From: Gp6-AA40 sp035293405 | Lineage (GTDB): Bacteria > Acidobacteriota > Vicinamibacteria > Vicinamibacterales > UBA2999 | Assembly (NCBI GenBank): GCA_035293405.1 | Contig: DATDOE010000138.1 | Location: forward strand, 57,238 to 121,237 | DNA length: 64,000 nucleotides | Reading direction: 5' to 3' | In this document: positions 17,901-25,909 of the stretch, in pieces | Position numbering within the stretch: position 1 is the stretch's first letter | Layout: each line of letters opens with the position of its first letter | Notes under the pieces: generated by a model | Database searches by the model: none | What the model saw: only the letters and a program-made list of their open reading frames with translations | What the model was told of the DNA's origin: nothing | Program-made: the position numbers and the translations under genes

Positions 17901-20900
17901 CCCATCGCCGATCTGACCGTTGGAATTCATGCCCCAGCCGACGAGCGTGCCGTCTGACTTGAGCGCCAATGCATAGGACACTCCGCCAGACATCGCGACC
18001 ACATTCGCCAGACCGGTCGGCTGCACGGGCACGAAGCGGGTGGTCGTGGAGTTGTCGCCGAGCTGTCCATTGCCGTTCGAGCCCCACGACCACGGCTGCT
18101 GACCGCCACCCGCGGCAAGGGAAAAGGATTGGCCACCTGCAGCGTGAGTGGCCCCTGTCACACCGCTGATGACGGTCGGCAGCACCTTACGGGTGTTGCC
18201 GCCGTTCCCGAGCTGCCCTGAGCTGCCACTGCCCCAGGCGAACATCACACCGTCGCTGCGAATCGCGAGCGAATGTTCGTAGCCCGCTGAGATGCGCGGG
18301 GTCATCGCGGCGCCCGTGACCTGATAGGTGCCAGTGGCGACAGCGCTGGTGGTCGCGCCGGTCTTGAACGCGGCGACCTTCAGCGTGTAGTTGCCGACGT
18401 AGAGCGTGCCACCCGAGGGAACCGGCGGGTCGTTTGCGGTGGGATCGATGCCGTTGAGCGTGTACCGCAGCGTAGCGCCGGACGTCGCTGTTGACAGGGT
18501 GATGATCTGACCGGCAGCGTAGGTCCCCGACGTCGGCGACAGCGTGGGCGTCGCCACCACGATCGTGTACGCCTGCGTCGTCGTGCCGCTCGTGGTCCAG
18601 TCGATGTGGAACGCACGCGCCTTGAGCGTTTGCGTCGTGGACACCGTGACTGGTCCTGTATAGATGGGCGACGTGCCGCTGGGCGTGCTGTTATCGGTCG
18701 TGTAGCGGATGACCGCGCCGCTCATTGCCGACATCGTCACCACGGCCTGCGAGGTGTAGGTGCCGCCAGCCGGATCGAGCGTCGGCGCCGCCAGCGTGCC
18801 GAAGTTGAACGAGTAGGTGCCCGTTCGCATCGTGCTCGGTTGCCAGTTGGCGCGGAAGCCGATCGCATTGAGCACCGTGAATGTGCCGATCGAAATTGGA
18901 CCGGTGTATGCCGTTGACGCCTCGGTCGGCGTGCTCCCGTCCGTTGTATAGCGAATCGTCGCGCCCGGGCTGGTGGTCGAGATCGAGACCGACTGCGGTG
19001 TCGTGTAGGTCGATGCAATCGGACTGAACGACGGCAGGGCCACCTGCAGCGTGTAGAGAGCGGATTGGACGTTGCTCTCTGGTTGTCCCGTCTTCCACGC
19101 CTTGGCCTTGAGTGTCCGTGTTTCGTCGATTGTGACCGTGCCACCCGACGCGATCGTCGGATCGCTTTCGGTCGGATCGGTGCCGGTGAGTGTGTAGTGA
19201 ATCGTCGATCCGGACGTCAAGGCGGTGACCGTGACGACCTTCACGACGTTGTAGGTGCCGGGCGCGACGTTGAACTCCGGCGTGGCCACCTTCCAGGCGT
19301 AGGCGACCTCGCTAATCGCCACGGCGGCCGGCGGTCGCGTCGTCGTCCCGTCACCGATCTGGCCAAACAGGACCTGGCCGTGTGCCGCGGCGGACACAGT
19401 GCCTGTGCTCGTGACGAACAGCGTGTGAGCGAGGCCGCTCGCGATCTGCCATGACGGCGGATCGCCAGTGAGCGTCGCCGGGCTGGTTTGATTGCCGCTA
19501 CCCGTATATCCCCATAGACGCGCAGTACCATCGAGCCGCGCGGCCAGCGAACGTTGCGTACCGGCATCGACACTGCGCACGTCAGTGATCCCGCTCACCA
19601 CCGTCGGCGACGAGCGCGGCGTCACGGTTGTGCCGTCGCCGATCTGCCCGGCACTGTTCGCGCCCCATGCCTTCAGCGTGAGGTCGGAGAGAATCACCAT
19701 CGAATGCCGATCGCCGGCGGCGATGCCGACGACGCCCGTGACGCCGGTGACGTGCACGGGGGAAGTTCGTGACGTCGTCGTGCCGTCACCGAGCTGCCCG
19801 TAAGTGTTGGTGCCCCAGGCCCACACGGTACCGTCACCTTTCAATACCAGGGTGTGATCGCTGCCGGCGGCAATGGCGATCACGTCGCTCAGTGACGTCA
19901 CCTGGGTCGGCGTCAATTTCCGCACGCTCGTGCCATCGCCAACCTGGCCTCCGGCACCCCATGCCCAGACGGTCCCGTCGCTCTCGAGGGCCACCGAGTG
20001 CAATCGCCCGCCAGCCACGGCGATCACATCCGTCAACGAGCTGACGGCGACTGGCGTCGTCCGATTCGTTTGTGAGTTGTCGCCGATCTGACCTTCACTG
20101 TTATGGCCCCAGGCCATCAGGGTCCCGTTCGACGTGAGCGCGATCGTGTGGTTGTCGCCGGCCGCGACTGCGGTCACGCCGGTCGCCGTCGTGACCGCGC
20201 CCGGCACGCGTCCGTCCAGATCGGTGCCTCGCTCGCCGGAGCCGTCCGATCCCCACGTCCACACTTGCCCGCTGTCGTCTACGGCGACGGAGTGGTTGTT
20301 CCGAGCACCAATCCGCGTCGGCTCCACCGTGGTCATGAAGGACCACGAGTAGTTGGACGCGAGCGCATTGCCGGCCAAGTCCTCGACGCGCGACCCACTG
20401 CCTCCACCGGCCAGCGTCACGGTGTACGGCCGGGTCGGCAACAGCGGCGCACCGGGTGTGAACGTGGCCGTCATCGTCGGCGCGTCGTAGCTGATGCTGC
20501 CGCTGACAGCCAGATTGCGGGTGTCCTTGACGACGAATGTCGTCGAGGTCAGCGTGGCACTGTTGATCGCCTCGCTGAAGACGGCCTGAATCGACCCGGA
20601 TAGAGACGCGTTGCGCACATTGGATGTGGGCGTCGTGCCGGTGACGCTCGGGGGTGTGACATCGCTCGTCGTGAAGGTCCACGAGGCCGTCGAGGCGAGC
20701 GAGTTGCCGGCCACATCCTTGACGACCGGCGCCGTGCCGCCGCCGCGGACGTTCACGGTGTAGGTCGCGAGCTGCGCGATCGCTGCGGCTGGAGTGAACG
20801 TCGCCGTCTTGCTCGGGTCGTCGTAGCTCACGACACCTGAGACCAGGGCATTGCTCGGATCGCGCAGCTCCACGGTGCTCGTGCTCACCGTGGTGGGGTT

Positions 20901-21719
20901 GAGAGATTCACTGAAGGTGATCGTGACGACCGACGAGGGGTGCACGTTGATGGTGCCGTTCGCCGGGACCGACTCGGTGATCGTCGGCGGCGTCAGGTCG
21001 TCGATCGACGCGCCCATGTCAACGTTGATCTGTGATTCGCTCAACGCGACGTTATAGAGGCGCACTTCGTCGAGTTTGCCGGGGAACCATTGGCTGCCCG
21101 TCGTGCTGCCGCCGATCGACAGATCCTGCGTGGTCGCACTGATCGACCCAGACACCGATGCACTGCCGTCCTGGACACCATTGACCCAGACGAGCAGCTG
21201 CGAGCCCGTGTATGTCGCGGCGAGATGCGTCCACGTCAGATCGGTGAGGACGGTCGCGCCGGTCACGGTGTAGGGAGTACCGCCGATCACGACCTCGATT
21301 CGGGCCTTCGAGTCGGTGGTCAGCGAGAGCGAGTACGCGACGCCGCCGGCCGCGTCCTTGCGGACCACGGGACGCGCCTGGCTGCTCACCTCCGGGCGCA
21401 CCCACGCCTGGATCGTGAACGCCGACGAGAGATCCAGCGGATTGGCGTCGGCGACCGTGACGATGTCGTCAACGCCGTCAAACGCAAGGCCTGAGCCGTA
21501 TTGACCGGTGGTCCAGACTGCACCGCTCAGCGTGGCCGTGTGATCGTTCGCAGAGCGGTCGTCAGAAGTCGAGCCGGCGCCCTCGTTGAAGGACCACGCG
21601 GCCACCAGATTCGACTGGCTCGAGACCCGTCCCGTTTGTAGAACCAGCGCAGACAGCGCTAGCCCGATACAGAGGACTTCACGCACGCCTGCGCGCGCGC
21701 CGAGCAAACGGCTCCGCAT
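14916..21719 (-). CDS. Giant secreted RCC1/chitobiase-C repeat protein with LamG and Ca-binding tail
   Basis: 2267 residues. A signal peptide is followed by a LamG/concanavalin-type lectin domain (about 35-235; VAAWSFNEGAGSTSDD, FTIQAWVRP). Two Ig-like Big_5 domains follow (about 245-460; VPANGTINVHPSS, PTSNVRNASLSGS). Then come three blocks of RCC1 repeats (about 466-813, 1140-1490 and 1820-2140; unit HSLALxxDGxVWAWGxNxxGQLGDG), separated by two groups of four chitobiase-C-terminal-like domains (unit GATIRYTTDGSTPT). The tail has calcium-binding DxDxDG repeats (DQDNDGVPTW, DPDGDGVASA, DTDGDGFNDG). It ends abruptly in TPPVITLIEPTNAVPIP, the first strand of another Ig-like domain, so a C-terminal part may have been lost. 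Probably an extracellular adhesin or carbohydrate-binding scaffold; function not known. Confidence 0.88.
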   Translation of the reverse strand: MRSRLLGARAGVREVLCIGLALSALVLQTGRVSSQSNLVAAWSFNEGAGSTSDDRSANDHTATLSGAVWTTGQYGSGLAFDGVDDIVTVADANPLDLSSAFTIQAWVRPEVSSQARPVVRKDAAGGVAYSLSLTTDSKARIEVVIGGTPYTVTGATVLTDLTWTHLAATYTGSQLLVWVNGVQDGSASVSGSISATTQDLSIGGSTTGSQWFPGKLDEVRLYNVALSESQINVDMGASIDDLTPPTITESVPANGTINVHPSSVVTITFSESLNPTTVSTSTVELRDPSNALVSGVVSYDDPSKTATFTPAAAIAQLATYTVNVRGGGTAPVVKDVAGNSLASTASWTFTTSDVTPPSVTGTTPTSNVRNASLSGSIQAVFSEAINSATLTSTTFVVKDTRNLAVSGSISYDAPTMTATFTPGAPLLPTRPYTVTLAGGGSGSRVEDLAGNALASNYSWSFMTTVEPTRIGARNNHSVAVDDSGQVWTWGSDGSGERGTDLDGRVPGAVTTATGVTAVAAGDNHTIALTSNGTLMAWGHNSEGQIGDNSQTNRTTPVAVSSLTDVIAVAGGRLHSVALESDGTVWAWGAGGQVGDGTSVRKLTPTQVTSLSDVIAIAAGSDHTLVLKGDGTVWAWGTNTYGQLGDGTTTSRTSPVHVTGVTGVVGIAAGDRHSMVILSDLTLKAWGANSAGQIGDGTTVTPRSSPTVVSGITDVRSVDAGTQRSLAARLDGTARLWGYTGSGNQTSPATLTGDPPSWQIASGLAHTLFVTSTGTVSAAAHGQVLFGQIGDGTTTRPPAAVAISEVAYAWKVATPEFNVAPGTYNVVKVVTVTALTSGSTIHYTLTGTDPTESDPTIASGGTVTIDETRTLKAKAWKTGQPESNVQSALYTLQVALPSFSPIASTYTTPQSVSISTTSPGATIRYTTDGSTPTEASTAYTGPISIGTFTVLNAIGFRANWQPSTMRTGTYSFNFGTLAAPTLDPAGGTYTSQAVVTMSAMSGAVIRYTTDNSTPSGTSPIYTGPVTVSTTQTLKARAFHIDWTTSGTTTQAYTIVVATPTLSPTSGTYAAGQIITLSTATSGATLRYTLNGIDPTANDPPVPSGGTLYVGNYTLKVAAFKTGATTSAVATGTYQVTGAAMTPRISAGYEHSLAIRSDGVMFAWGSGSSGQLGNGGNTRKVLPTVISGVTGATHAAGGQSFSLAAGGGQQPWSWGSNGNGQLGDNSTTTRFVPVQPTGLANVVAMSGGVSYALALKSDGTLVGWGMNSNGQIGDGTTTQRLTAVAVSTLTNVTAVAAANGFSLAVKSDGTAWSWGNNGNGQLGTGNTTSRTTPGSVSGMTTATGVSGGSAHGLARLSDGTVRAWGFNGSGQLGDGTLTQRTSPITVTGLTNIVAVAAGESHSLALDSSGVVWAWGNNGNGSLGDGSGINRTTPVSVSGLPMIAAIGAGAQHSLALGTDGSVWSWGRNNEGQLGDGTQTNRWTPVQIADAGMAWKVAQPVFSVGSGLSYATFNVTITEADAEAVVRYTTDGNDPTESSTSIASGGSVSIAQTTILNARAFKPGAVISNITSATYELKVVTPALSPGTNWYASTQNVSISTTTPGASITYTLDSTEPTSSSTAYSSAIAVSDTRTVKARAFKTGWTSSDSGFASYWISAGTVPTPTITPAAGSYPSLTLATLAVATTGATLRYTLDGSDPTTTSPQYQHPLLLTSTTTVKARALLAGYTSSAVATATFTIDPSGQSGRPTITPRGGWFDTAQAVTVSAPGGATVRYTLTGVDPTTSDPEVPPTGLTIDRSRLLKVRAWASGQTVSAVSRADFAVTGAVAAGEFHSLVLTAGGVVWAWGDNNFGQIGDGTGTNHTTPVQVLTDVKVIAAGRYFSLAIKQDGTVWRWGEGTGPTPTQISGLTDAVAVAAGHGHQLAVKADGTVWAWGDNSAGQLGDGTTTTRTTPVQVIGLRGVRRVAAGEDFSLAVEDEGAAGGWAWAWGVNNAGQLADGTTLPKSLPTRIANLSGVADVAAGRAFGLARLADGTVRAWGDNQFGQLGIGHTTSATGMHIVQPLARVRTIAAGPFHGIATDVDGRLWTWGQFMLASPNLLPQMPTALAADTGFSHSTILRADGSVWAMGSGTAAVPGGAGDGTQVAGLSTGDQTVLTSDQDNDGVPTWRELARGTDPLNADSNGNGLTDLVEIDLADVGANPDPDGDGVASAAEAAVGTDPFLTDTDGDGFNDGVDAFPLDSTRHDPLTPTPGDTTPPVITLIEPTNAVPIP

Positions 21720-21823
21720 GAATCCGCTCCAGACTGGGACGTGCGTGTGTGCGCTGGGAAGAGCGCGTTAACCTTGAACGCAAGGACGGCGGGAATCAAG
21801 GGAGTGTGTACCCAAAATCGCGC

Positions 21824-22042
21824 TCATTGCGTTTTTCTGTGCACGCGCGGCGTCGGTGACACGGCACGAACAACAGGGTGTGACGTCGAGTGCGTCGCAC
21901 GCGCCTGATGCGTCGTGATCAGGCGTCTCACCACGTTCGACATCGTCTCGCCGCGCGCAGCCGCTTCCTGCCGGAGGCTGGCGTACTCGGATCGCGACAG
22001 CCACAGGTGCACCTGGTGCTGGCGCGATCGTCGGACATTCAT
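21824..22042 (-). CDS. Small ribbon-helix-helix (MobC/CopG-like) protein
   Basis: 72 residues with a pattern typical of RHH DNA-binding proteins: a first strand VHLWLSRSEYASLRQEAAA, a turn RGET, then a helix MSNVVRRLITTH. This resembles the N-terminal part of relaxosome MobC or CopG-type repressors. The C-terminal 30 residues are basic and uncharacteristic. It lies upstream of the giant RCC1 gene on the same strand near the right end of the proposed island, so it could be a remnant of mobilisation functions. The ATG at 22042 has only a weak GAGCGGG upstream. Confidence 0.5.
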   Translation of the reverse strand: MNVRRSRQHQVHLWLSRSEYASLRQEAAARGETMSNVVRRLITTHQARATHSTSHPVVRAVSPTPRVHRKTQ

Positions 22043-22686
22043 CGCCCGCTCTGGTCGTTCATCTCGGATATTGGGACGTCGGAGGGACGTACGCCCTCAA
22101 AGGTGAGTTAACGTCTGCACCGGACGCTTCGAACACGACACGGCTGAGTTGGACGATGAAGCCGTGAAAGATGATCCGCACGTCGGCACATGGTGCAACC
22201 GCCGTGCCCGCAGTGATTGCGACGGAAATATCAGAATCGGCTCCCGCCGACTACGGAGCCGTTGCGGTTCTTGCCTACCTGCGAAGCTCTCGACTGATCA
22301 GATTCTTCGATCCCAACCAACCATGTCGCCTGGCCGGCTCGCGCAGTCTTGTCGCGCTGTCCGGCGGCCTGCTTCAGCGGCGGGGCTCTGTGATCACTCG
22401 GGGCTGGTCACATCAAACAGCGCCGCGGATTTCGTGGGGGCATTACGGGGGGCAACTCGGCTTTCGTGCGGATTTCTCGATTCTGGAGGATCGCGATCGT
22501 GAGAGAGCGTTAGATTTCGGCCTGATCTGAAAACCCTGTCAAGAGCGAGTCCCCCCTTCCGCACCAGATTTAAGTAGTGCCCGGTCTCACGCGCTGGTCC
22601 GAGCAGACATTCGATTTGGACCGGCCATGCCCATGCCACAGGAAATTCGCTACAGGGTTTATCGGAAGGGTGCTGCCTGACGCGCG
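22043..22686. other. Island right margin, no supported gene
   Basis: About 640 bp with mixed composition. Frames on the plus strand (near 22149-22530) have no family motif, no convincing ribosome binding site and frames that contradict each other. The right 21-bp repeat lies inside at 22546-22566. The rest may be decayed mobile-element DNA. Confidence 0.5.
22546..22566 (+). repeat. Right copy of the 21-bp direct repeat (candidate att site)
   Basis: Exact copy of 8822-8842, the 3' end of tRNA-Leu, without the T loop or anticodon arm in front. Sequence just beyond (TTTAAGTAGTGCCC) still resembles that beyond the left copy (CTAAGTTGTGTCC). Confidence 0.65.
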
Positions 22687-23643
22687 CTACTTCTTGACGA
22701 ACTTCACCAGCGCGCCGTTGACCGAGTCGGCGACGTACAGCTCGTCCTTCGGGCTGACAGCGATGAAGTGGGCCTCGCCGAATTCCCCCGGTCCCGTTCC
22801 CGGCCTACCAAGCGCGCCGAGGACCTTGCCAGTCAAATCCATCCTCACCACCTGGCCGGCAAAACCATTGACCATGTAGATGTACTCGCGACCGATATCG
22901 ATGCTGCATGGCAGCCCGGCATACTTCATCTCCCTCACGAATGTGCCGCTGGCATCGAACACCTGAATCCTCTGGTTCTCACGATCGGTCACCCAGAGCA
23001 ACCCCTTGGCGTCGATGGCGATGCCGTGCGCGACCTGGAACTGCCCGGGGCCCGTGCCCTTCCCTCCCCATGACGTGATGAACCGGCCAGTCTTGTCGAA
23101 CTTCAGCACGCGTGCGTCGCCGCCTGGGCCGGGCGTGTGCCCCTGCGCGACGAAGACGTCACCGTTGCGCGCGATGGCGACATCGTTCGGCTGGTTCAGT
23201 CTGCGGGACCCCGCGGTCTCGTTCCACTCCCCGGCTTCGCCCTTCGTACCGAGCGTCAGCAGTACCTGCCCCGCGGGGTTGAGCTTGACGACGATGTGTC
23301 CACCGACGTCAGTCGCCCACAGGTTCCCGTCGCCATCGATGCGCAGCCCGTGCGAGCGGGTGAACCGGTCACCGAAGGCGCGGACGAACGCGCCGCTCGG
23401 GTCGAACTCGAACAGCGCCTGAGCCCCGCGCGTGAGGACGAACAGATGCCCTTTAGCGTCGAATGCGACGCTCGCGGTGGCCCCCATCGTGGTACCGGCA
23501 GGCACCGTCACCGCGGGTACAGGGACGTAGTCCAATGCGGGAGCGGTCTCCGGAATCAGCAGGGCGGGGTCTGATGGCCGCTGTGCGGCAACGACAGACG
23601 CACCAAACAGGAACAGGGCGAATCCGGCGGCGGTCTTCTGCAT
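22687..23643 (-). CDS. Secreted NHL-repeat beta-propeller protein
   Basis: 318 residues with a signal peptide (GFALFLFGASVVAAQ) and about six NHL-type blades: SVAFDAKGHLFVLTR, GLRIDGDGNLWATD, DVAIARNGDVFVAQG, GIAIDAKGLLWVTDRENQRIQVFD, SIDIGREYIYMVN and FIAVSPKDELYVADS. Similar proteins are annotated as peptidyl-alpha-hydroxyglycine amidating-lyase-like or 6-bladed TolB-like propellers. Whether this one is an enzyme or a binding scaffold cannot be told. It lies just outside the right border of the island. Confidence 0.82.
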   Translation of the reverse strand: MQKTAAGFALFLFGASVVAAQRPSDPALLIPETAPALDYVPVPAVTVPAGTTMGATASVAFDAKGHLFVLTRGAQALFEFDPSGAFVRAFGDRFTRSHGLRIDGDGNLWATDVGGHIVVKLNPAGQVLLTLGTKGEAGEWNETAGSRRLNQPNDVAIARNGDVFVAQGHTPGPGGDARVLKFDKTGRFITSWGGKGTGPGQFQVAHGIAIDAKGLLWVTDRENQRIQVFDASGTFVREMKYAGLPCSIDIGREYIYMVNGFAGQVVRMDLTGKVLGALGRPGTGPGEFGEAHFIAVSPKDELYVADSVNGALVKFVKK

Positions 23644-23679
23644 GTGTGCGTCCTCTGCGTGAGCCAGTGCGAAGTCTAC

Positions 23680-23714
23680 TACCGGCTACCGGCTACCGGC
23701 TACCGGCTACACGC
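23680..23714. repeat. Heptamer array (TACCGGC x4 plus one variant)
   Basis: Four perfect TACCGGC units then TACACGC, between two divergently transcribed genes. A partial inverse, AAGCTACCAGCTAG, follows at about 23725-23738. Confidence 0.85.
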
Positions 23715-23735
23715 TGGCGTCTCCAAGCTACCAGC

Positions 23736-23741
23736 TAGAAT
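23736..23741 (+). promoter_or_regulatory. Probable -10 box (TAGAAT)
   Basis: TAGAAT lies 8 nt before the ATG of the TIGR00300 gene, leaving essentially no leader and no Shine-Dalgarno. It parallels the kinase promoter at 7070. Confidence 0.45.
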
Positions 23742-23749
23742 GAAGCCCC

Positions 23750-24958
23750 ATGTCTGCCAGCGACACGATCGAAGCGCAGGGCCACCTGATTGACTCGGGT
23801 CTGCTCTCCGCGATCTTCGACAAGATCATCGAGTTCCGGGGGTCCTACGAGATCCTCACGTTCGACATCGGCCGCACCAACGACGACCCGTCGCGGATCC
23901 AGATGCGCATTACCGCGCCCGATCGGACGGCGCTCGCCGATCTGCTCCAGCAGATCACCACCTTCGGCGCGCACGCGGTCCGCGAGAGCGACGTGCTGGT
24001 CAAGCCGGCCGAACAGGACCGGTGCGTGCCCGACGACTTCTACTCGACGACCAACCATCGCACGCAGGTGCGCTTGAGCGGCCAGTGGGTCGATGTCGAC
24101 AAGCAGCGGATGGACGCGGTGATCGTCGTGGACGGCACGCGCGCGGCGTGCCGCAAGCTGCGCGACGTGAAGACCGGTGAACAGGTCGTCTGCGGGCACG
24201 CGGGCATCCGCGTCACGCCGGAGTTTCGCGAGCGCGACCGGCTCGGCTTCGCCTTCATGAGCAACGACGTGTCCTCCGAGCGCCGCGTCGAGGGCAGCGT
24301 CGCCCGGATCGCGCAGATGATGCGCGACGTGAAGGCCGTCGGCGGCCGCATCGCGGTCGTCGCGGGGCCTGTGGTTGTCCACACCGGAGGCGTCGAGCAT
24401 TTTGCGTCGCTGATCCGGCAGGGATACGTCAACCTCGTGCTCGCCGGGAATGCGCTGGCGGTCCACGACATCGAGTTCGCACTGTCCGGCACGTCCCTGG
24501 GCATCGACCTGGTCGCCGGTGCGCCGGTCGAGCAGGGGCACCGCAATCACATGGCCGCCATCAACACCGTCAATCGCGCCGGCAGCATTCGTCAGGCCGT
24601 CGAGAGCGGCGTGCTGAAGTCGGGCGTGATGTACGAGTGCGTCGCCCACGGCGTGGAGTACGTGCTCGCCGGCAGCATTCGGGACGATGGCCCGCTACCC
24701 GATACGATCATGGACCTCGTCGAGGCGCAGGAGCGGTACGCGGCAGCGCTCTCGAACGTCCAGCTGGTACTGATGCTCTCGTCGATGCTGCACAGCATCG
24801 GCGTCGGCAACATGCTGCCGTCGTGGGTGCGCGTCGTGTGCGTGGACATCAACCCGGCCGTCGTCACCAAGCTGAGCGATCGAGGGTCTCAGCAGACCGT
24901 CGGGATCGTCACCGACGTCGGACTCTTCCTGCACCGGCTGGCCGAAGCACTGACATGA
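23750..24958 (+). CDS. TIGR00300 family protein, archaeal-type ornithine cyclodeaminase-like
   Basis: 402 residues. The N-terminal part (EAQGHLIDSGLLSAIFDKII, GSYEILTFDIGRTNDDPS) and the C-terminal Rossmann-like part (GRIAVVAGPVVVHTGG, NLVLAGNALAVHDIEFAL, GTSLGIDL, RAGSIRQAVESGVLKSGVMYE, PSWVRVVCVDINPAVVTKL) match the LOR/SDH-type TIGR00300 family. This family forms the C-terminal half of cyanobacterial AgrE (ArgZ) and stand-alone archaeal proteins; NAD-dependent conversion of ornithine to proline plus ammonia is the reported activity. Here it stands alone without the arginine-dihydrolase half. ATG 23750 is taken as start, probably on a leaderless mRNA. Confidence 0.82.
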   Translation: MSASDTIEAQGHLIDSGLLSAIFDKIIEFRGSYEILTFDIGRTNDDPSRIQMRITAPDRTALADLLQQITTFGAHAVRESDVLVKPAEQDRCVPDDFYSTTNHRTQVRLSGQWVDVDKQRMDAVIVVDGTRAACRKLRDVKTGEQVVCGHAGIRVTPEFRERDRLGFAFMSNDVSSERRVEGSVARIAQMMRDVKAVGGRIAVVAGPVVVHTGGVEHFASLIRQGYVNLVLAGNALAVHDIEFALSGTSLGIDLVAGAPVEQGHRNHMAAINTVNRAGSIRQAVESGVLKSGVMYECVAHGVEYVLAGSIRDDGPLPDTIMDLVEAQERYAAALSNVQLVLMLSSMLHSIGVGNMLPSWVRVVCVDINPAVVTKLSDRGSQQTVGIVTDVGLFLHRLAEALT

Positions 24959-24964
24959 GCGTAG

Positions 24965-25032
24965 GCCGGGTCCGCGCTGTGGACCCGGCTGGCCAGGAGC
25001 TGGCCAGGCGGGTTTACAACTCAAGACCCGCC
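24965..25032. terminator. Three tandem hairpins downstream of the TIGR00300 gene
   Basis: GCCGGGTCC-loop-GGACCCGGC (24965-24989), TGGCCA-loop-TGGCCA (24990-25006) and GGCGGGT-loop-ACCCGCC (25007-25032), followed by CTACG. They start 7 nt after the stop codon. A terminator role is likely; no T-run follows. Confidence 0.6.
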
Positions 25033-25217
25033 CTACGTTCCCGTGACGTCAGTCCCTCTTCTTGTCCCCGGTGACACGAACAGCGACAGCAAGATCATTT
25101 GAGCCACGGAGATCACGGAGAGATGTTCGACCAGGCGTGGCTCCGCATCGAGGCATGCACGCCGCATTCAGATCGAGCGCGGCATGCATGCGCGATGCGC
25201 GGCCGCGCTTTCACCCG

Positions 25218-25265
25218 TTGACTCGACTTGAGCGATCGCTTAAGTTATTTGGGTGAACGCTCAAG
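25218..25265 (+). promoter_or_regulatory. tetR-type promoter with overlapping operator
   Basis: TTGACT (25218-25223), 17 bp, TAAGTT (25241-25246) form a plausible promoter. Between and over them lies the near-palindrome CTTGAGCGATCGCTTAAG (25227-25244), and a further half-site CGCTCAAG at 25258-25265 lies inside the start of the gene. The transcript would begin at or next to the GTG at 25253, i.e. leaderless. Autorepression is inferred. Confidence 0.6.
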
Positions 25266-25909
25266 AGAGTCGCCATGGAACAGAGACGCGAGAGCGTATT
25301 CTCCGAACCGCGTTTCAGTTATTTCACGAGCAGGGCTTCAACGCGACCGGTGTGGCCACGATAGCCCGAGAAGCCGGGGTCAATCCGGGTAGCCTGTACC
25401 ACTTCTTCGAGAGCAAGGACGACTTGCTGCTGGGTGTCCTCGAGTTTTGCCTCGGCTACCTCGGGCCGGCGGTGATGGAACCCGCAGAAGCCAGCGCCGC
25501 AGATCCCCTCGATCGGGTGTTCGCGCTGCTTCAGGGTTACCGCGATCACATGGAGCGCGAACATTGCTGCATGGGGTGCCCGATCGGCAACCTGGCCCTC
25601 GAGATTGGCGACCATAACGCCAAGGCGCGTGCGCTCGTGCATGAAAACTTCGAGAACTGGGCCGCGCGCGTTGCGTCGTGGTTCGAGCGCGACACGAGCC
25701 TGCCGACGACCGTGGATCGACGCCGCCTGGCACGATTCATTCTCACTGTGATGGAAGGCGGGTTGATGCAGGCGCGGGCGGCCGGTCATCTCGGACCATT
25801 CGACGAAGCTGTGGACGTGCTGCGCGATTACTTTACGCGGCTCGGCACTCCTGCCGCCGCGAGGACCCGTCAAAAGACATCAACTTCGAAGAAGCGGAGG
25901 AGACGATGA
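25253..25909 (+). CDS. TetR/AcrR-family transcriptional regulator
   Basis: 218 residues. The HTH lies at about 12-58 (TRERILRTAFQLFHEQGFNATGVATIAREAGVNPGSLYHFFESKDDLL). The ligand domain carries EHCCMGCPIGNLALEI, a cysteine pattern common in one TetR subgroup. The C-terminus is a basic tail (KKRRRR). GTG 25253 is the only start that includes the full HTH; the ATG at 25274 is out of frame. The SRPBCC gene overlaps its stop by ATGA, so the two form an operon and the regulator may respond to a ligand linked to that protein. Confidence 0.9.
   Translation: MNAQESRHGTETRERILRTAFQLFHEQGFNATGVATIAREAGVNPGSLYHFFESKDDLLLGVLEFCLGYLGPAVMEPAEASAADPLDRVFALLQGYRDHMEREHCCMGCPIGNLALEIGDHNAKARALVHENFENWAARVASWFERDTSLPTTVDRRRLARFILTVMEGGLMQARAAGHLGPFDEAVDVLRDYFTRLGTPAAARTRQKTSTSKKRRRR

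Noticed and set aside
22149..22530. Overlapping plus-strand frames in the island margin
   Set aside because: No motif, no ribosome site, and two frames compete over the same DNA.
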